Assembly: GCA_028693165.1 (NCBI GenBank)
Contig: JAQUVX010000010.1
Coordinates: forward strand, 1 to 64,000
Direction: 5' to 3'
Source: Lachnospiraceae bacterium
Lineage (GTDB): Bacteria > Bacillota > Clostridia > Lachnospirales > Lachnospiraceae
Length of the DNA: 64,000 bases
Shown: positions 62,599 through 64,000 of the stretch, piece by piece
How the letters are laid out: each line of letters begins with the position of its first letter
How positions within the stretch are numbered: position 1 is the stretch's first letter
Made by a program: the position numbers and the translations under genes
The notes under the pieces: model-generated
Database searches by the model: none
Seen by the model: only the letters and a program-made list of their open reading frames with translations
What the model was told of the DNA's origin: nothing

Positions 62599-63948
62599 TT
62601 ACTGAGCCAGACTCTGCGCTTCCTTCGCTACTTTCTGAATCTTTGCCATTGCATCCGTCGGTGTAACATCGCCATTCGTAATATCGGAAATCTGAGTCAG
62701 GTACTCATCACATACGGTAGAATATAATGCATTATCAAACCAGATGTCCATCTTCTCTGCATTTGCAATTACATCATATGCACTCTTCAGAGATTCATCC
62801 GTCAATGTCTTATCAAGTCCCTTGGATGCGTTGAACCATCCAACCTGTTCTGCCTGCTGTGCTCCGGTTTCCGCGCCCAGGAACCACTTCAGGAACTCTA
62901 CGCATTCATCCGGATACTTGGTCTTAGAAGAAACCGCAAAGCCTTCCGGTGCGCCGGATACCAGATTCATGTTGCCCTTCGCGCCCTCAATCTCCGGGAA
63001 TTTAAACATTCCCCAGTTCAGATCCGGATTCTCCTGTTTGATGTTGGTAATCTCAACCAGTTCACCGAACAGGATCGCATTCTGACCCTGTGTAAACCCA
63101 AGACGTGCCATATCATGAGTCATGCCATTCACTCCGATGTTCATGTAAGAAACAAGCTGCTGATATTTCTCCAACGCCTCTGCATATCCAGGATCCGTGA
63201 ACTCACCGCTCTTCGGATTGTAATCGGCTGCTCTGGTTTCATCCGTTACAAGCTGCTCATTCAAAGCGCCAATGTAGTGAGCAGATGGCCATTTATCCTG
63301 ATTGCCCTCTGCGATTGGGTCCATACCGCTCTCTTTAATCTTATCCAGAACTTCGATAAACTGATCCCAGGTCTGCGGAGCCTCCAGGCCAAGCTTGGTA
63401 AAGATATCTTTGTTATAGAAGAACTCTTTTGCATCCAGTCGGAACGGAATACCATATACCATGCCGTCAGCCGTTGTATATTCCTTCATCTGGCTTTCCA
63501 TCAGAGAATCCTTCCATTCCTGATCTGCCTCCATATATGGAGTTAAGTCTAACAGCAGACCTTCGCGAATAAATCGCTCTGAAAACTCACCGCAGAAGCT
63601 GAAGAAGATATCCGGGCATTCATCAGATCCAACCACCACTTTGATCTTCTCTTTATATGGCTGGTTCTGTGCACTGGTTACCTCAAACTTGATTTCCGGA
63701 TGTAAGGACTCATACTCCGCAATCTTACTCTCGATAAAGCCGTTGCAGGGGTCATCCGGAAAACGATGGAACAATTTAATTACCTTTGTATCACCGCTTG
63801 CAGCCGGGGCCGATGCATCTGCTGTCGTCGCTGCACCACCTGCTGCTGTTGTCGCTGTACTGTCCGAGGAACCTCCGCATGCAGTCAGTCCCAAAGTCAT
63901 AATAGCTGCCATTCCCAAACTCAATGCCTTTTTAAATTTTCTTGTCAT
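62599..63948 (-). CDS. ABC sugar importer solute-binding lipoprotein
   Basis: Extracellular binding protein of 449 residues, lipid-anchored at the Cys of the lipobox LTACGG (about residue 24) and followed by a Thr/Ala/Ser-rich linker. The fold is the family 1 binding protein (VIKLFHRFPDD, GSDECPDIFFSF, YGIPFRLDAKEFFYNKDIF, ILFGELVEI). AAAGGAG before the ATG at 63948. The unit continues with two permeases and the PHP gene. No ATPase gene is present; a shared MsmX-like ATPase is presumably encoded elsewhere. The promoter is at or beyond the window edge. Confidence 0.93.
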   Translation of the reverse strand: MTRKFKKALSLGMAAIMTLGLTACGGSSDSTATTAAGGAATTADASAPAASGDTKVIKLFHRFPDDPCNGFIESKIAEYESLHPEIKFEVTSAQNQPYKEKIKVVVGSDECPDIFFSFCGEFSERFIREGLLLDLTPYMEADQEWKDSLMESQMKEYTTADGMVYGIPFRLDAKEFFYNKDIFTKLGLEAPQTWDQFIEVLDKIKESGMDPIAEGNQDKWPSAHYIGALNEQLVTDETRAADYNPKSGEFTDPGYAEALEKYQQLVSYMNIGVNGMTHDMARLGFTQGQNAILFGELVEITNIKQENPDLNWGMFKFPEIEGAKGNMNLVSGAPEGFAVSSKTKYPDECVEFLKWFLGAETGAQQAEQVGWFNASKGLDKTLTDESLKSAYDVIANAEKMDIWFDNALYSTVCDEYLTQISDITNGDVTPTDAMAKIQKVAKEAQSLAQ

Positions 63949-64000
63949 ATGATACTCCTTTCGCTCCTCCAAGCTTGTTGCTTCGTTGATTAAATACATC

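Overview
The window looks like chromosome of a strictly anaerobic gut Firmicute of the family Lachnospiraceae. The evidence is the gene set (DUF3793 with a flavodoxin, a DUF6142-like membrane protein, the glgC-glgD pair, an EFR1-type flavodoxin-ferredoxin fusion, FolT under a THF riboswitch, a pyrophosphate-type phosphofructokinase), strong AGGAGG ribosome sites and Gram-positive sigma-A promoters. Most genes are moderately GC-rich. The stretch from about 12.4 to 18.2 kb is visibly AT-richer and carries decayed and transferred genes. No tRNA, rRNA or CRISPR array was seen.

Layout. 0.2-2.1 kb: a cytoplasmic-type pectin methylesterase facing a SleB-type cell wall hydrolase. 2.4-9.3 kb: a branched-chain amino acid block, with two complete tandem isopropylmalate-dehydratase-type pairs plus ybaK, a divergent LysR regulator, and ilvN-ilvC. 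A shared ATAAC/GTTAT dyad suggests one regulator for both units. 9.3-12.4 kb: an FMN 2-hydroxyacid oxidase, a ZIP metal transporter, a flavodoxin-ferredoxin protein and a small unknown protein. 12.5-17.5 kb: two diverged copies of a module (non-coding repeat, PadR regulator, MATE exporter), each damaged in a different gene, with a relaxase remnant and an MBL hydrolase between them. A stand-alone phage-type nuclease-domain gene follows.

18.3-21.9 kb: purE-purM-purN-purD. 22-25.1 kb: an unusually long M29 aminopeptidase, two small membrane proteins (DUF6142-like, VanZ-like) and a 49-residue membrane protein. 25.1-28.4 kb: pyrF-pyrK-pyrD-pyrE. 28.5-35.7 kb: lrgAB, a double GNAT, an Mrp ATPase, a small alarmone synthetase, folT, a YgjP-type metalloprotease, an MTA/SAH deaminase and bioY with a BirA box. 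36-41.8 kb: metY-cysK-Rrf2, an apparently iron-regulated flavodoxin pair, CorA and MerR. 41.9-43.3 kb: a secreted cell-wall-binding repeat protein.

43.5-52.7 kb is a hexuronate catabolism cluster: PPi-type phosphofructokinase, two PfkB kinases, KDPG aldolase, IclR, altronate dehydratase, LacI and uronate isomerase. It would take galacturonate, such as that released from pectin, through altronate and 2-keto-3-deoxygluconate to pyruvate and glyceraldehyde 3-phosphate. Tagaturonate reductase is not in the window. 52.8-53.2 kb holds the most unusual signal: two large nested palindromes in opposite orientation, with the same core but quite different, still fully complementary, outer arms. The rest is a lipoprotein, a KdpDE-like two-component pair without Kdp genes, glgCD, a SIS-domain sugar-phosphate enzyme, a PHP phosphoesterase and an ABC sugar importer without its ATPase.
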